Assembly: GCF_009801115.1 (NCBI RefSeq) | Contig: NZ_VTOL01000006.1 | Span: 395,017-459,016, forward strand | DNA: 64,000 nt | Source of the DNA: Dyadobacter sp. 3J3 | GTDB lineage: Bacteria; Bacteroidota; Bacteroidia; Cytophagales; Spirosomataceae | Reading direction: 5' to 3' | In this document: positions 26,010 through 35,444 of the stretch, piece by piece | Layout: each line of letters starts with the position of its first letter | Numbering within the stretch: the first letter of the stretch is position 1 | The notes under the pieces: model-generated | What the model saw: only the letters and a program-made list of their open reading frames with translations | The model's database searches: none | What the model was told of the DNA's origin: nothing | Made by a program: the position numbers and the translations under genes

Positions 26010-26615
26010 ATGGAAATTGGAATCATAGGGGCCGGCAGGGTGGCGAAAGCTTTCGCAAGGCAGCTGCTCAACACAGGCTACAAAGTTATGATCAGTAATA
26101 GCAGAGGGCCGCAGTCAATGCACTCACTGGTTAAGGATCTTGGCTCAGGGGTAAAAGCAGTAACAACACAGGAGGCTGCGCAGGCTAAAATGGTATTGCT
26201 TGCTGTCCAGTGGAATCATCTGCCGCTGGCTTTGTCCAATTTGCCTCCATGGGAGGGTCGGATTGTAATCGATGCCACTAACCCTTCCCTGACCTGTGAA
26301 CCGTATGTTAACGCGGTAGATCTGGATGGAAGGACTTCAAGCGAATTTGTGGCTGAACTCGTTCCTGGTGCGCGGCTGGTAAAAGCTTTTAATACAGTTT
26401 ACTATAAATTCCTGGAAAGCTACCAGCAGGAAAATCACGGCAGACGTGTCATATTCATCTCGGGTGATGATCGTTATGCAAAAAGGGAATGTTCGGAAGT
26501 GGTTAAAAGAATTGGTTTCATGCCAGTTGATCTGGGGAACCTGGTCAATGGCGGAAGGATGCAGCAACTGGGAGGGCCGCTTGCCAACTTAAATCTGTTG
26601 CATTTACACAAATAA
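26010..26615 (+). CDS. NADPH-dependent F420 reductase-like/NAD(P)-binding oxidoreductase
   Basis: A 201-residue Rossmann protein starting MEIGIIGAGRVAKAFARQLL, with GxGxxA-type NADP binding and SNSRGP after strand 2. WEGRIVIDATNP and LVKAFNTVY follow. This pattern and size fit the F420-dependent NADP reductase/pyrroline-5-carboxylate reductase-like group. In bacteria without F420 these proteins reduce unknown substrates. It is cytoplasmic and stands alone; an AACACAC/GTGTGTT hairpin near 26674-26693 follows the gene. Confidence 0.82.
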   Translation: MEIGIIGAGRVAKAFARQLLNTGYKVMISNSRGPQSMHSLVKDLGSGVKAVTTQEAAQAKMVLLAVQWNHLPLALSNLPPWEGRIVIDATNPSLTCEPYVNAVDLDGRTSSEFVAELVPGARLVKAFNTVYYKFLESYQQENHGRRVIFISGDDRYAKRECSEVVKRIGFMPVDLGNLVNGGRMQQLGGPLANLNLLHLHK

Positions 26616-26775
26616 ACATGTCTTTAAGTTTTTATGGCTTAGCCAGTTGCATATTAAATAATCCCCCTGGAATAACACACGCCGAAGTGTGTTGTCAGAC
26701 CAGCTTATACGTTGGCTTTCTCTTCTATTACCATTTATCTGAATGGCAATTATCGAAAACTTTGACTTTACGGTT

Positions 26776-27774
26776 ATGGAAAAAGTTTTATTCTTTCTAT
26801 TCTTTATTCTTCAACTGCTTCTTACAGCTCGTGCGCAGCAAGCAGAGCCTGCTAAACTTTTCAGGTTTTATGAAGACAATGACTTCTTAAACATTCGTGG
26901 ACACGGTACAGACAAGGCTTATACTAATGGGGTAAGGCTTGATCTGTTTTACCAAAGAAAACGACCTTCCCGGCTCTTTATTGATCATATGATGCCCAAA
27001 GCCGGAAACAACAGCATTGATACGTATGGCTGGTCTGTTATGCAAATGATGGTGACACCGAGCAATCTGACGATTCCGGATTATCAATCAAATGATTATC
27101 CTTATTCAGGCGCACTTTTTGTTACCCATTCTTTGTCATCCTATAACAAAACGAAAAAATATAATTTCCAGACAGAACTTGTAGCGGGCATTCGTGGTCC
27201 TGCATCTTTTGCCCGACAAACCCAGGTTTGGATCCACCATCTCATACACGATGAACGACCGATGGGCTGGCAAAACCAGTGTACCACAAAATTCTTGTTA
27301 AATGCCAACTTTGTAACTGAAAAGAGCCTGGTAGCTTTTAAACAGGTTATAGAAGTAATTGGCGGTGCACAAATTACTGCTGGTACCATGACCAATTCAA
27401 TGACTATATATCCCTTAATCCGGATCGGAAAGATGAGTCCTTATTTTAATGGTTTCCTGAGCCAGTTCAGCACTTCTTCAAGGGATCAAAAACATAAAAA
27501 ATTACAGTTTTATTTTATTGCTAAACCCAAGTTTACTTTCCTGGCCACGAATGCCATCATGCATGGAGGCATTCAGAGATCCAGGCAAACGGGAGGGGTA
27601 CCTGAGCCCGCCTCCAGTGCTGGCATTAACCATTTTTTGGCTGAGGTGGATTTTGGAACTGTGATTGCAACCAATAATTTCGGCATTTCATACACACAAA
27701 AGCCAACAACGGCATACAATAAAGGACTATACAGCCACAACGTTGGAAATATTTCTCTTTACTTTAAGTGGTAG
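26776..27774 (+). CDS. lpxR: LpxR-like outer-membrane lipid A deacylase (DUF2219)
   Basis: I start at the ATG at 26776 because it gives a signal peptide (MEKVLFFLFFILQLLLTARAQQ); an upstream in-frame ATG at 26743 would bury it. The mature protein has LpxR-family motifs: EDND (Asn35-Asp36 from this start), TDKAYTNGVRLDLFY, DYPYSGALF, and GPASFARQTQVWIHHLI with GWQNQ. The Asn/Asp and His correspond to catalytic residues of Salmonella LpxR, which removes the 3'-acyloxyacyl group of lipid A. The protein ends in Trp after alternating beta strands, as outer-membrane barrels do. It would remodel lipid A at the cell surface. Confidence 0.82.
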   Translation: MEKVLFFLFFILQLLLTARAQQAEPAKLFRFYEDNDFLNIRGHGTDKAYTNGVRLDLFYQRKRPSRLFIDHMMPKAGNNSIDTYGWSVMQMMVTPSNLTIPDYQSNDYPYSGALFVTHSLSSYNKTKKYNFQTELVAGIRGPASFARQTQVWIHHLIHDERPMGWQNQCTTKFLLNANFVTEKSLVAFKQVIEVIGGAQITAGTMTNSMTIYPLIRIGKMSPYFNGFLSQFSTSSRDQKHKKLQFYFIAKPKFTFLATNAIMHGGIQRSRQTGGVPEPASSAGINHFLAEVDFGTVIATNNFGISYTQKPTTAYNKGLYSHNVGNISLYFKW

Positions 27775-28475
27775 AGGAAAATTACGGTTCAGTTTATAAA
27801 CATGCAGTTCAGTTTCTATAAAGTGGCTTTGAAAGGCATAGGAAGTATTAAGTGAAATAGCCCTATTGTTAATCAGAGGTTAAGTCAAGTAACAGATACC
27901 CAGGGAAATTTAATCACTTCAAAAGACCGAAAGTCAAGGATGAAATCGAGATTGAAAAACTTTAAAGTTGCAGTCTAAAATATGGAGTGATGACAATGTT
28001 AAGAAATGGAATGCTGAAATAGTAAAACTTACCCTGCCAGGTTGAATATTGTGGAAATGTTTTTTCTTTTTCAGGAGAGAAAAATTAAAATCCCTCGTTG
28101 AGGAGTTGTAACAAAATTTCCGGAATACACTTTTGATATTTTACTCCCAATCGAAAGTCATAATAATGCAGCCAATCTTTTTGGGAATTTGCCCCATCAA
28201 TAGAACCGGAGGCAATCAAAGTTCAGGATGAATTTATGCTCGAAGATGGACGAATTTTTCCTAAATCCATCTTAAAAGATGGACAAAAATATAGTATTAA
28301 AAATAACAGTATTCCAAAACTCTTAGCAGGAATAATAGTTGTTTTAACACCTTGATGTATCCAAATAAATAAGGATATATTATTTGGCAATAATTCCTGC
28401 AAAAATTTAAAAAAACATACGCCTGAACAACCCTGTATAATCAAACTTATCCAGTTAAATTACAACAGCTAATAT
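27775..28475. other. Intergenic region with possible decayed coding sequence
   Basis: Several short plus-strand stretches read like protein but lie in different frames. Examples are WSDDNVKKWNAEIVKLTLPG (about 27978-28037) and a frame around 28167-28355 containing FWEFAPSIEPEAIKVQ. They may be remains of one gene, but I cannot identify it. No intact gene or RNA is visible. Confidence 0.3.
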
Positions 28476-29912
28476 TTACAAATTAACTTGCGTAGCAAGT
28501 ATAAAAGTCCCTTTGGATGACTGCTGGCTGTTATTTTCAACGATTGGCCGGGTTTGATATTTAAAAGTTAATCTTGAGTGATGACCGTCTAAATATATAT
28601 TGCCCCCTATACTCCAGTAATGAAATCTGGAATTTTCGTAACGTTCAAACTTTTGCAAGGCAAGTTCTCCAAAAGGTTGAAATCGGATTTGAGTAAAATG
28701 CTGCTTTGGTAAAAGCATTCCGATTTGGGTAAATAAAGTATTTCCACTTCCTGTTACCGGCGCCAGGTTCCCAAATCCTGCTTGTGATATTGGTCCCGTA
28801 TAACCAGGTGCCGGCCCTACGTTGGCATTTATATTTGATTCATATCGAAGATACTTCGGACCAAAATCGTATTTGTAAAAGACACTATATCCTGTAAATG
28901 CCCAGTTTTTAACACCACCAAAAGGAATGTCAACAAAACAATCAGTGGACCATAGCAAAATATTGTGTCGGATTAATGATGCATTAGGGGCAGTAGAAGA
29001 TGATGTGGCCGTTCCATTTTTAGTAAAATAGTATCCCATTCCAATGTTGAATACTTTTTTTGTACCCACATAAGTTCCTGTCGTATATGGTAACAAATGT
29101 GATTCTTTTTCAAAAAGCTGCCATGCCACGTATCCGGTGGTAGAAAGATTTCCTTTAGTATTGTTATCTACTGCATAAGAACTATCAGCCGTGCTTTTGT
29201 TAAAAACAGTATTAGGTGACAGCACTGTAAAGGGTTTATTAATGGCCCACCGGTAGGCAACAGGCCCTGCATTTCCTTTAAAATATATGCCAAGCTGCCT
29301 GGCGAACTGATCCGAATAGTCCGTGAGCGGCCAGTTGAAAAGCGGAACATCCAGGGCAAGATAAGTAGATGAGCTGGAGGTAGTCATACGGCTGATACCT
29401 ATCCAGTAATGTAAACCAGTACCTACGTATAAAGAAAGTTTCCGGGGTTTGCCCGTTGTTTCATCAACATCTGGTAACACCATGTATTCGTTCCAAAGAT
29501 CGTGAATATAAAGGGCCGGTTTTTTTCCAAGCGTGCCTGCAAAAGTACTACTTCCATTGCCTGTGTTGCCACCACCCGCTGATCCGCCTGTTGAAAAGGA
29601 CTGATTATCAATTCCAATGTCGGCCAAAATTAAATAGTGTTTATTTAACTGACTATATGTAATAAGCCGGAATTGCCGGATGCTGAAATCGGTCCATCTC
29701 GTCTTTTTTACACCATTTATTGCTGTTCCGGGATTAGCATTCGATATTCTCGCCCAAAATGTAGCGTAAGTAATGAAGTTGATATACTTTTTACCTGAAC
29801 TGTCTAATTTTATCTTCATTCCATCCTTGAATTCGTTTGAACCATTCTGGCTATACGTCGCGCTGGATGATAAGCAGATCATAATTGTAACTGTAAAAAA
29901 GGCCTTTTCCAT
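28476..29912 (-). CDS. Outer-membrane porin-like beta-barrel protein
   Basis: A 478-residue exported protein: MEKAFFTVTIMICLSSSATYSQ is a signal peptide, followed by many alternating aromatic strands and a terminal ...FILATQVNL typical of barrels. A Gly/Ser-rich loop (SAGGGNTGNGSSTFAG) lies near residue 115. It ends the poxB-MFS-porin gene set, 48 bases after the MFS stop, so it may admit the substrate of the MFS carrier. I cannot assign a precise family (phosphate-selective or carbohydrate porin types are possible). Predicted regulation: the sigma-54-like promoter at 33175-33267. Confidence 0.7.
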   Translation of the reverse strand: MEKAFFTVTIMICLSSSATYSQNGSNEFKDGMKIKLDSSGKKYINFITYATFWARISNANPGTAINGVKKTRWTDFSIRQFRLITYSQLNKHYLILADIGIDNQSFSTGGSAGGGNTGNGSSTFAGTLGKKPALYIHDLWNEYMVLPDVDETTGKPRKLSLYVGTGLHYWIGISRMTTSSSSTYLALDVPLFNWPLTDYSDQFARQLGIYFKGNAGPVAYRWAINKPFTVLSPNTVFNKSTADSSYAVDNNTKGNLSTTGYVAWQLFEKESHLLPYTTGTYVGTKKVFNIGMGYYFTKNGTATSSSTAPNASLIRHNILLWSTDCFVDIPFGGVKNWAFTGYSVFYKYDFGPKYLRYESNINANVGPAPGYTGPISQAGFGNLAPVTGSGNTLFTQIGMLLPKQHFTQIRFQPFGELALQKFERYENSRFHYWSIGGNIYLDGHHSRLTFKYQTRPIVENNSQQSSKGTFILATQVNL

Positions 29913-29960
29913 AAAATTTTAGTTTTTGGATGTGATCTTGTGCGGTAACTTCAAAATCCA

Positions 29961-31202
29961 TCATGCTTTTTTTTCATGCCCGGTTTCTTTTATTAAAAAG
30001 CTGGTACCGGCCGCAATCAAAAGGATAGTAAGAAAAAAGAAACCTGCACTTTTGAAATGTGCGCTATGATTGGTAGTAGTAGTCAATGTTTTTCCAATCC
30101 ACGAAGAAAATAATGGGCCTAATAATGAAGTTACCCCAAACGTTATAAAATTAATACCCCCTGTGGCACTTCCCTTAACATTCTCAGGGTTAGCTTCTTT
30201 TATAATTGTGTAGGGTATCATAGCTGCTCCGGAAGCAGTGCCAAAAATAAACATTGAAACTACTGAGGGGAGGATTTGAGGCAACAAAAATAACTGTCCA
30301 AAACTAACAATCATAATGATGATACCACCTATCAAAACCGGTTTGCGTTTACCAATTTTATCTGTCAACCAACCCAGTAATGGACTGCCGAAGCACCATC
30401 CCAACGGAACCATAGAACAGATTAGTACGGCGTCATGGTAACTTACATTCCGGTCCTGCTGAAAGAAAGCTACCCCCCAGGTCATCGCAAAGATAGTAGT
30501 AGGGGCGAATAATAGTCCGGATATAATGCCGCTTAAATAGGATTGAGCATTGCTGAAAACGATTTTGTATGGAGCTAATAAACCGCCTTTGGAATGCTCA
30601 CTATCTCGTTTGTTCTCAGAAGGTGTGATTGAGAATAGCAGTAACCCAATAAAAAAACAAATAACAGCAATTGTTGTCCAAAAAGATTTTAATGACAGAC
30701 CATTCTGGATTAAAGGCCCGGATACAAATTGGCCGGCAAACCCTCCTAACATGCCCATGCTTTGTGTAAAACCTATTGCCGTGGCGATTTTTTTTGCCTG
30801 AAATCCATGTGAGGCCAGATAAACACACCCTGTGAACGCGAAGGCCGAACCAGCACCTTGCAAAAGTCTTCCCAAATCCCCAATAAAAACGTATGGAAAA
30901 GAAAATAAAAAACATCCGGTTGCCAGCATGGCTATGCCAAACGATATAGCATATTTCCCCCCAATTCTATCTAGTGCTATTCCTGAAATAAGGCTGGTAA
31001 TGGCATAGGTATAATAGTATGTACCTAAAATTGAGCTTACTTTTAATTCGGTAATATGGTAGAAGTTGGAAAGCTCATGTATCATAACAGCCGGGGATGA
31101 GCGTATTGCATATTCCATAAAATAGAATATGCAACCAATTACCCATGCAATGATGAATGTATTTTTATCATTGTCTTTTCTAGATATGTTATCTGAAATC
31201 AT
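29961..31202 (-). CDS. Major facilitator superfamily transporter
   Basis: A 413-residue protein with about 12 hydrophobic segments and the MFS loop motif LDRIGGKYAIS between helices 2 and 3. A second copy, LTDKIGKRKPVL, lies between helices 8 and 9. It resembles the anion:cation (organic acid) symporter type. It lies 22 bases after poxB and before the porin gene on the same strand, so carriage of pyruvate, another organic acid or a related substrate is plausible. That is context inference only. Confidence 0.87.
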   Translation of the reverse strand: MISDNISRKDNDKNTFIIAWVIGCIFYFMEYAIRSSPAVMIHELSNFYHITELKVSSILGTYYYTYAITSLISGIALDRIGGKYAISFGIAMLATGCFLFSFPYVFIGDLGRLLQGAGSAFAFTGCVYLASHGFQAKKIATAIGFTQSMGMLGGFAGQFVSGPLIQNGLSLKSFWTTIAVICFFIGLLLFSITPSENKRDSEHSKGGLLAPYKIVFSNAQSYLSGIISGLLFAPTTIFAMTWGVAFFQQDRNVSYHDAVLICSMVPLGWCFGSPLLGWLTDKIGKRKPVLIGGIIIMIVSFGQLFLLPQILPSVVSMFIFGTASGAAMIPYTIIKEANPENVKGSATGGINFITFGVTSLLGPLFSSWIGKTLTTTTNHSAHFKSAGFFFLTILLIAAGTSFLIKETGHEKKA

Positions 31203-31224
31203 CGCTTCATTTTTTTAACTAATC

Positions 31225-32964
31225 CTAATCCAAAATTTCAGGTAAGTGCTTGTAATTATCCTTAACAGTATCCAAAACTTCCTCGAAATTTCCTCCCAGT
31301 ATCATTTTAGCCATTGAAGTTGCCATTCCTCCGGCCATCTTCATCGTGACTTTCGGAGGCATGGCCAGTGCCGTTGGATCGGTCATAACATTGACCAAAA
31401 CCGGTCCGGAATGAGAGAATGCCTGCTTTAAGCCGGAATCAAGATCTTTGGGATCACTAATCGTAATTCCCATAATACCCATCGCTTCTGCCACTTTGGA
31501 AAATTCAGGATTAACCATATCAACCTGAAAGTCAGGTAGTCCGTCCAATTCCATTTCCAGTTTTACCATCCCTAATGAACGATTATTGTATACTATAATC
31601 TTGATCGGCAGCATGTATTGCTTAATCGTTGCCAGATCGCCCAGTAACATGGAAATTCCACCATCACCGCATAGGGCTACAACCTGCCTGTTTGGATATG
31701 CAAAAGAGGCTCCTATTGCGTGGGGCATTGCATTTGCCATGGAGCCATGCACAAATGAAGCAATCATACTCCGTTTCCCATTTGCAGTGATGTAACGGGC
31801 GCTCCAAACATTACACATACCCGTGTCACATGTGAAAATAGCATCGTCGGAAGCAATCGTGTCAATTAAAAATGTTAATGCTTCCGGATGTATTGCATTG
31901 AATTTGCCCCGGTCATTCACATATATAGAATGGTGCTCTTTAACTTTATTATATATATGCAGCTGAGCATCCAAAAAGCTTGTGTCCGTTTTATTGTTTA
32001 AAAGAGGTATAAGTGCCTTTAGAGAAGTTTTAATATCGCCAAATAAACCCATTTTCAGCTTAGCCCGTCTGCCAAGATTCTCAGGCTTTATATCTATTTG
32101 CACGATCGTTTTGCCTTTTGGATAAAAAGATGTGTATGGAAAATCGGTACCTAAAAGGATCAGTAAATCGCTTTCATGCATGCTATGATAGGCCGAAGGC
32201 AGTCCCAATAATCCCGTCATACCCACCTCGTAAGGATTGTCGTACTGAATTCCCATTTTTCCCCGAAAGGAATAGCCAACGGGAGACTTTAATAATTTTG
32301 CCAGTGCTAAAACTTCATCATGGGCATCAGCCGCACCAATACCACAAAATACACAAATTTTATTGTGGCGATTGATGAGACCTGCCAACTCATTAATTTC
32401 GTTTTCAGCGGGGCAAATATTTGCTTTGGCAAAATAGCACTGTTCCGCCGAGTCGATTGACACCGAAGGTTGTCCTGTTACGTCTCCGGGAAGTCCTAAT
32501 ACGGCCACACCTTTCTTCATTATTGCCGTCTGGATCGCCGCTTGTGCCATTCTTGGCACTTGAGCCGCAGTGTTTGCGACCTGGGTATAGAAACTACAAT
32601 CATCAAAAAGTTTAGTAACATTCGTTTCCTGAAAATAGCCGCTGCCAAATTCCTTTGTAGCACAGGTAGAGGCAATCGCAAAAACAGGTGCAGCTGACCT
32701 GTGTGCATCATACAGTCCGTTTACCAGATGGACATGACCTGGGCCACTGCTTCCTGCACAGCAGGCAATACCGCTTAATTGAGCATCTGCGGAGGCTGCA
32801 AACGCTCCTGCTTCCTCATTTCTAACGTGTACCCACTGTAATTCAGGACGTTGACGCACTGCATCATTAAGTTCATTCAGGCTATCGCCGGTTACAGCAT
32901 AGATCCTCTTGATATTTGCTTTTATGATCAAATCAACCAGTTGATCAGCAACTCTATTTCCCAT
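31225..32964 (-). CDS. poxB: Pyruvate oxidase/pyruvate dehydrogenase (quinone)-like ThDP enzyme
   Basis: A 579-residue thiamine diphosphate enzyme. The N-terminal pyrimidine-binding domain has the conserved Glu in VRNEEAGAFAASADAQ. The central domain (VLGLPGDVTGQ; VQIDIKPENLGRRAKL) would bind FAD in PoxB-type enzymes. The C-terminal domain has GDGGISMLLGDL...YNN, the GDG-NN diphosphate-binding motif. PoxB relatives decarboxylate pyruvate to acetate and CO2, passing electrons to quinone; acetolactate-like activity cannot be excluded. It heads the set with the MFS and porin genes. The upstream region holds a strong copy of the 24-bp element and a -24-like TGGCA. Confidence 0.85.
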   Translation of the reverse strand: MGNRVADQLVDLIIKANIKRIYAVTGDSLNELNDAVRQRPELQWVHVRNEEAGAFAASADAQLSGIACCAGSSGPGHVHLVNGLYDAHRSAAPVFAIASTCATKEFGSGYFQETNVTKLFDDCSFYTQVANTAAQVPRMAQAAIQTAIMKKGVAVLGLPGDVTGQPSVSIDSAEQCYFAKANICPAENEINELAGLINRHNKICVFCGIGAADAHDEVLALAKLLKSPVGYSFRGKMGIQYDNPYEVGMTGLLGLPSAYHSMHESDLLILLGTDFPYTSFYPKGKTIVQIDIKPENLGRRAKLKMGLFGDIKTSLKALIPLLNNKTDTSFLDAQLHIYNKVKEHHSIYVNDRGKFNAIHPEALTFLIDTIASDDAIFTCDTGMCNVWSARYITANGKRSMIASFVHGSMANAMPHAIGASFAYPNRQVVALCGDGGISMLLGDLATIKQYMLPIKIIVYNNRSLGMVKLEMELDGLPDFQVDMVNPEFSKVAEAMGIMGITISDPKDLDSGLKQAFSHSGPVLVNVMTDPTALAMPPKVTMKMAGGMATSMAKMILGGNFEEVLDTVKDNYKHLPEILD

Positions 32965-33174
32965 TTTCTTACTGTTTTAGTTATGGTTTAATGATATTCA
33001 TTTCGACTGCAAAATGACTTTCTGAAATGTGACTGATCTGAATTCTGATCAATTTCAATGATGCATGTTTCTTAAAACTCTCAATATATTAAAGCGCTCT
33101 ACCCGAATTTTCATTGCCTGATGAGTTTCTTTATAAGCCTTAATTTTAGAATTTAAGCCTGTATAATGGTGTAA

Positions 33175-33267
33175 ATAAGAATAATGCCATACATTTAATG
33201 TCCTGATTATCAGTATTTTATTTTTATATTTTGAAATAATTAATGGCGATATTTCAATTTTAAGCGA
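33175..33267 (-). promoter_or_regulatory. Predicted sigma-54-type promoter and upstream element of the poxB operon
   Basis: On the minus strand, the 24-bp element at 33244-33267 matches 20 of 24 positions of the best copy at 54657. TGGCATTATTCTTAT follows 54 bases later (33189-33175). The -24 part is good and the -12 part (TTAT) is poor. The spacing equals that of the other copies, which is the main support. Confidence 0.5.
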
Positions 33268-33455
33268 GGCTATCTTTATATTTCAATAGACCCGTCAGTA
33301 GCGTGGACAATTGTAAGCAAAAGGTATTTTTGATTACTGATATTATTCAAATTAAAAAATTAACAGGAGAAATCAACTGCTTACGTATATTGCTATACGC
33401 AGGTATGCAAGTAGTTATAAATGTGTATTAAGACCATATCCATATAAAGACAGAT

Positions 33456-33549
33456 CGACATGAAAAAACGGGATTTCGTTATTCAAAAGGATTAATAAAA
33501 ATATTAAGTTCCTATAAATCAGTACTTTATTTACTGGTATTGGATTTGT
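33456..33549 (+). promoter_or_regulatory. Predicted sigma-54-type promoter of the secreted hydrolase gene
   Basis: TGGTATTGGATTTGT at 33535-33549 has a -24 TGG and a -12 TTTGT at the right spacing. A degenerate element ending TCGTTA at 33481 lies 53 bases before it (AAAAA...CG...AT...TCG...TA conserved, one base shorter). The predicted transcript start, about 33561, supports the ATG at 33587 over the in-frame one at 33554. Upstream, CGTATATTGCTATACG at 33384-33399 is a small perfect palindrome. Confidence 0.45.
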
Positions 33550-33586
33550 AATCTTGTTGACATATAAAACTAAACAAGTATTTACT

Positions 33587-34645
33587 ATGGAGAATTTTCA
33601 AAATTTTATTTCAGTTGGAACACAGGGCTTATTTTTTTGCGCCCTAATGCTTTTTGGCGTTGGTATCACATCTTACAGTCAGGTTCAGGATTATGCTACC
33701 GACCCACATTTAAGCCCCAAAGTAAAAATATTTTTGAAAGGCCTGAATACCGGAGGTCCGGGCGTTGAGACCTTGTCACCCACGGATGCACAGATGGTTT
33801 TAGTTGATGCGCAGAAATCTGTAAAAGTTGATGTGTCAGGTATTGATGTTTCTGAAAAGACAATTTCTGCTGATGGATTTTCTATCAAGCTCAATATCGT
33901 AAGGCCAGCAGGAGTTAAAACTGTTCTTCCGGTGTTTATATTTATTCACGGCGGGGGATGGGTTCTTGGAGATTTTCCAACTCATGAGCGCATGGTAAGG
34001 GATCTTGTTGTGCTTTCGGGTTGTGCAGCCGTGTTTGTCAATTATACCAGGACACCAGAGGCTATTTTCCCTACTCAGATTAACCAAATTTACGCTGCTA
34101 CAAAATGGGTGGCTGAAAATGGAAAGGAAATCAACGTAGATGGCAAAAGGCTCGCAGTAGTAGGAAATAGCGTTGGAGGTAATATGACCACCGTAACCGC
34201 ATTAATGGCAAAGGCTCATAACGGCCCGGAAATTAAATTGCAAATTATGATGTGGCCCATTGTAGATTCAAGTTTTGACACAGAATCGTACAAGTTATTC
34301 GGAGACCAACGGTTTTTAACCACACCATTAATGAAATGGATGTATGATATGTACATTGCTGATCCCGAAAAAAGAAAAGACATATATGCATCACCGTTAC
34401 AGGCAACAATTGAGCAATTACAGGGATTACCACCTGCATTAATTCAGGTAGCAGAAAATGATGTTCTACGCGACGGAGGAGAGGCGTATGGCAGAAAACT
34501 GGAACAGGCCGGTGTTACCACAACGACTGTCAGGTACAATGGTGTTATTCATGATTTTGGACTGTTAAATGGTCTGGCTGAAATTCCACAAACCAGGTCG
34601 TTATTTGTTCAGGCCGCCGCAGAGCTTCGTAAGTATTTAAAATGA
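33587..34645 (+). CDS. Secreted alpha/beta hydrolase (hormone-sensitive-lipase-like esterase)
   Basis: The start at 33587 gives a signal peptide (MENFQNFISVGTQGLFFCAL ... TSYSQ). The body shows the HSL-family oxyanion motif IFIHGGGWVLGDF, the nucleophile elbow VVGNSVGGNMT, the acid in ENDVLRDGGEAY and the His in GVIHDFGLL. These are all elements of an intact Ser-Asp-His triad. Family members hydrolyse short acyl esters; the substrate here is unknown, and the location should be periplasm or outside. The DUF417 gene follows 80 bases downstream on the same strand. Confidence 0.88.
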   Translation: MENFQNFISVGTQGLFFCALMLFGVGITSYSQVQDYATDPHLSPKVKIFLKGLNTGGPGVETLSPTDAQMVLVDAQKSVKVDVSGIDVSEKTISADGFSIKLNIVRPAGVKTVLPVFIFIHGGGWVLGDFPTHERMVRDLVVLSGCAAVFVNYTRTPEAIFPTQINQIYAATKWVAENGKEINVDGKRLAVVGNSVGGNMTTVTALMAKAHNGPEIKLQIMMWPIVDSSFDTESYKLFGDQRFLTTPLMKWMYDMYIADPEKRKDIYASPLQATIEQLQGLPPALIQVAENDVLRDGGEAYGRKLEQAGVTTTTVRYNGVIHDFGLLNGLAEIPQTRSLFVQAAAELRKYLK

Positions 34646-34725
34646 CTTCTTATTGCTCACGTATGTCTTAAAGGGAATATTTCGCTGACATCTTGAATAA
34701 AATTTAAACGTGCCAAAGTAATATC

Positions 34726-35292
34726 ATGAAACATGCATTAGTAAATTTCATCAAGGACCTTGACCAATTGGGCAGGAGTTTGTTAAGGTTTAGTATCGTA
34801 TTGGTTTTTCTATGGATTGGTTTCCTGAAATTTTTTAGTTACGAGGCGGATGGAATAGTTCCATTTGTAGCCAACAGTCCCTTCATGTCATTTTTCTATA
34901 GCCATCCGGACGAATACAAAAACTATCAAAATAAAGAAGGAGAATTATCAATTAAGAATCATCAATGGCATATTAAAAACAACACCTATGGTTTTTCACG
35001 GGGGCTGGGTGTATTTCTCATCATGGTAGCAGTTTTGGTATCTTTGCATAAAATATTCCCTTTTGCAAGTATGATTGGCAGTATTCTTGTTTTTATAATG
35101 ACTATTGGAACACTATCTTTTTTGATTACAACACCTGAATCATGGGTTCCTGATCTGGGCGACCATCAATGGGGTTTTCCTTACTTATCAGGTAGGGGAA
35201 GGCTGGTTTTGAAGGACATTGTAATCCTTGCAGGCTCTGTTGTGACAATGTCGGAATCAGCCAGGCATTACATACATCTCAACAGGACATGA
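34726..35292 (+). CDS. DUF417 (YkgB/RclC-like) inner-membrane protein
   Basis: A 188-residue DUF417 protein with about four membrane segments (LLRFSIVLVFLWIGFLKFF; GLGVFLIMVAVLVSLHKI; SMIGSILVFIMTIGTLSFLI; a short last one). Family-specific blocks are GIVPFVANSPFMSFFY and ESWVPDLGDHQWGFPYLSGRGRLVLKD. E. coli RclC of this family belongs to a reactive-chlorine resistance locus, but its biochemical role is not settled. The position after the secreted hydrolase and before a strong terminator suggests a two-gene transcript. Confidence 0.85.
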   Translation: MKHALVNFIKDLDQLGRSLLRFSIVLVFLWIGFLKFFSYEADGIVPFVANSPFMSFFYSHPDEYKNYQNKEGELSIKNHQWHIKNNTYGFSRGLGVFLIMVAVLVSLHKIFPFASMIGSILVFIMTIGTLSFLITTPESWVPDLGDHQWGFPYLSGRGRLVLKDIVILAGSVVTMSESARHYIHLNRT

Positions 35293-35394
35293 GGTCCTGC
35301 CTGATTTAAATGCTTTGAAAGTGCGGTTTACAGTATTTTCAGAGGCGCATAGATCAAAAGAGCTTTAAAGAAATCTGACGTCCTCTGATTTGAC

Positions 35395-35435
35395 TTCCCG
35401 GCAATTGTGAGATAAACAATTGCCGGGAATTTTTT
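35395..35435. terminator. Strong bidirectional terminator
   Basis: TTCCCGGCAATTGT (35395-35408) pairs perfectly with ACAATTGCCGGGAA (35416-35429) over a seven-base loop, and TTTTTT follows. It lies between the convergent DUF417 and histidine kinase genes. Confidence 0.85.
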
Positions 35436-35444
35436 GGTGACAAT

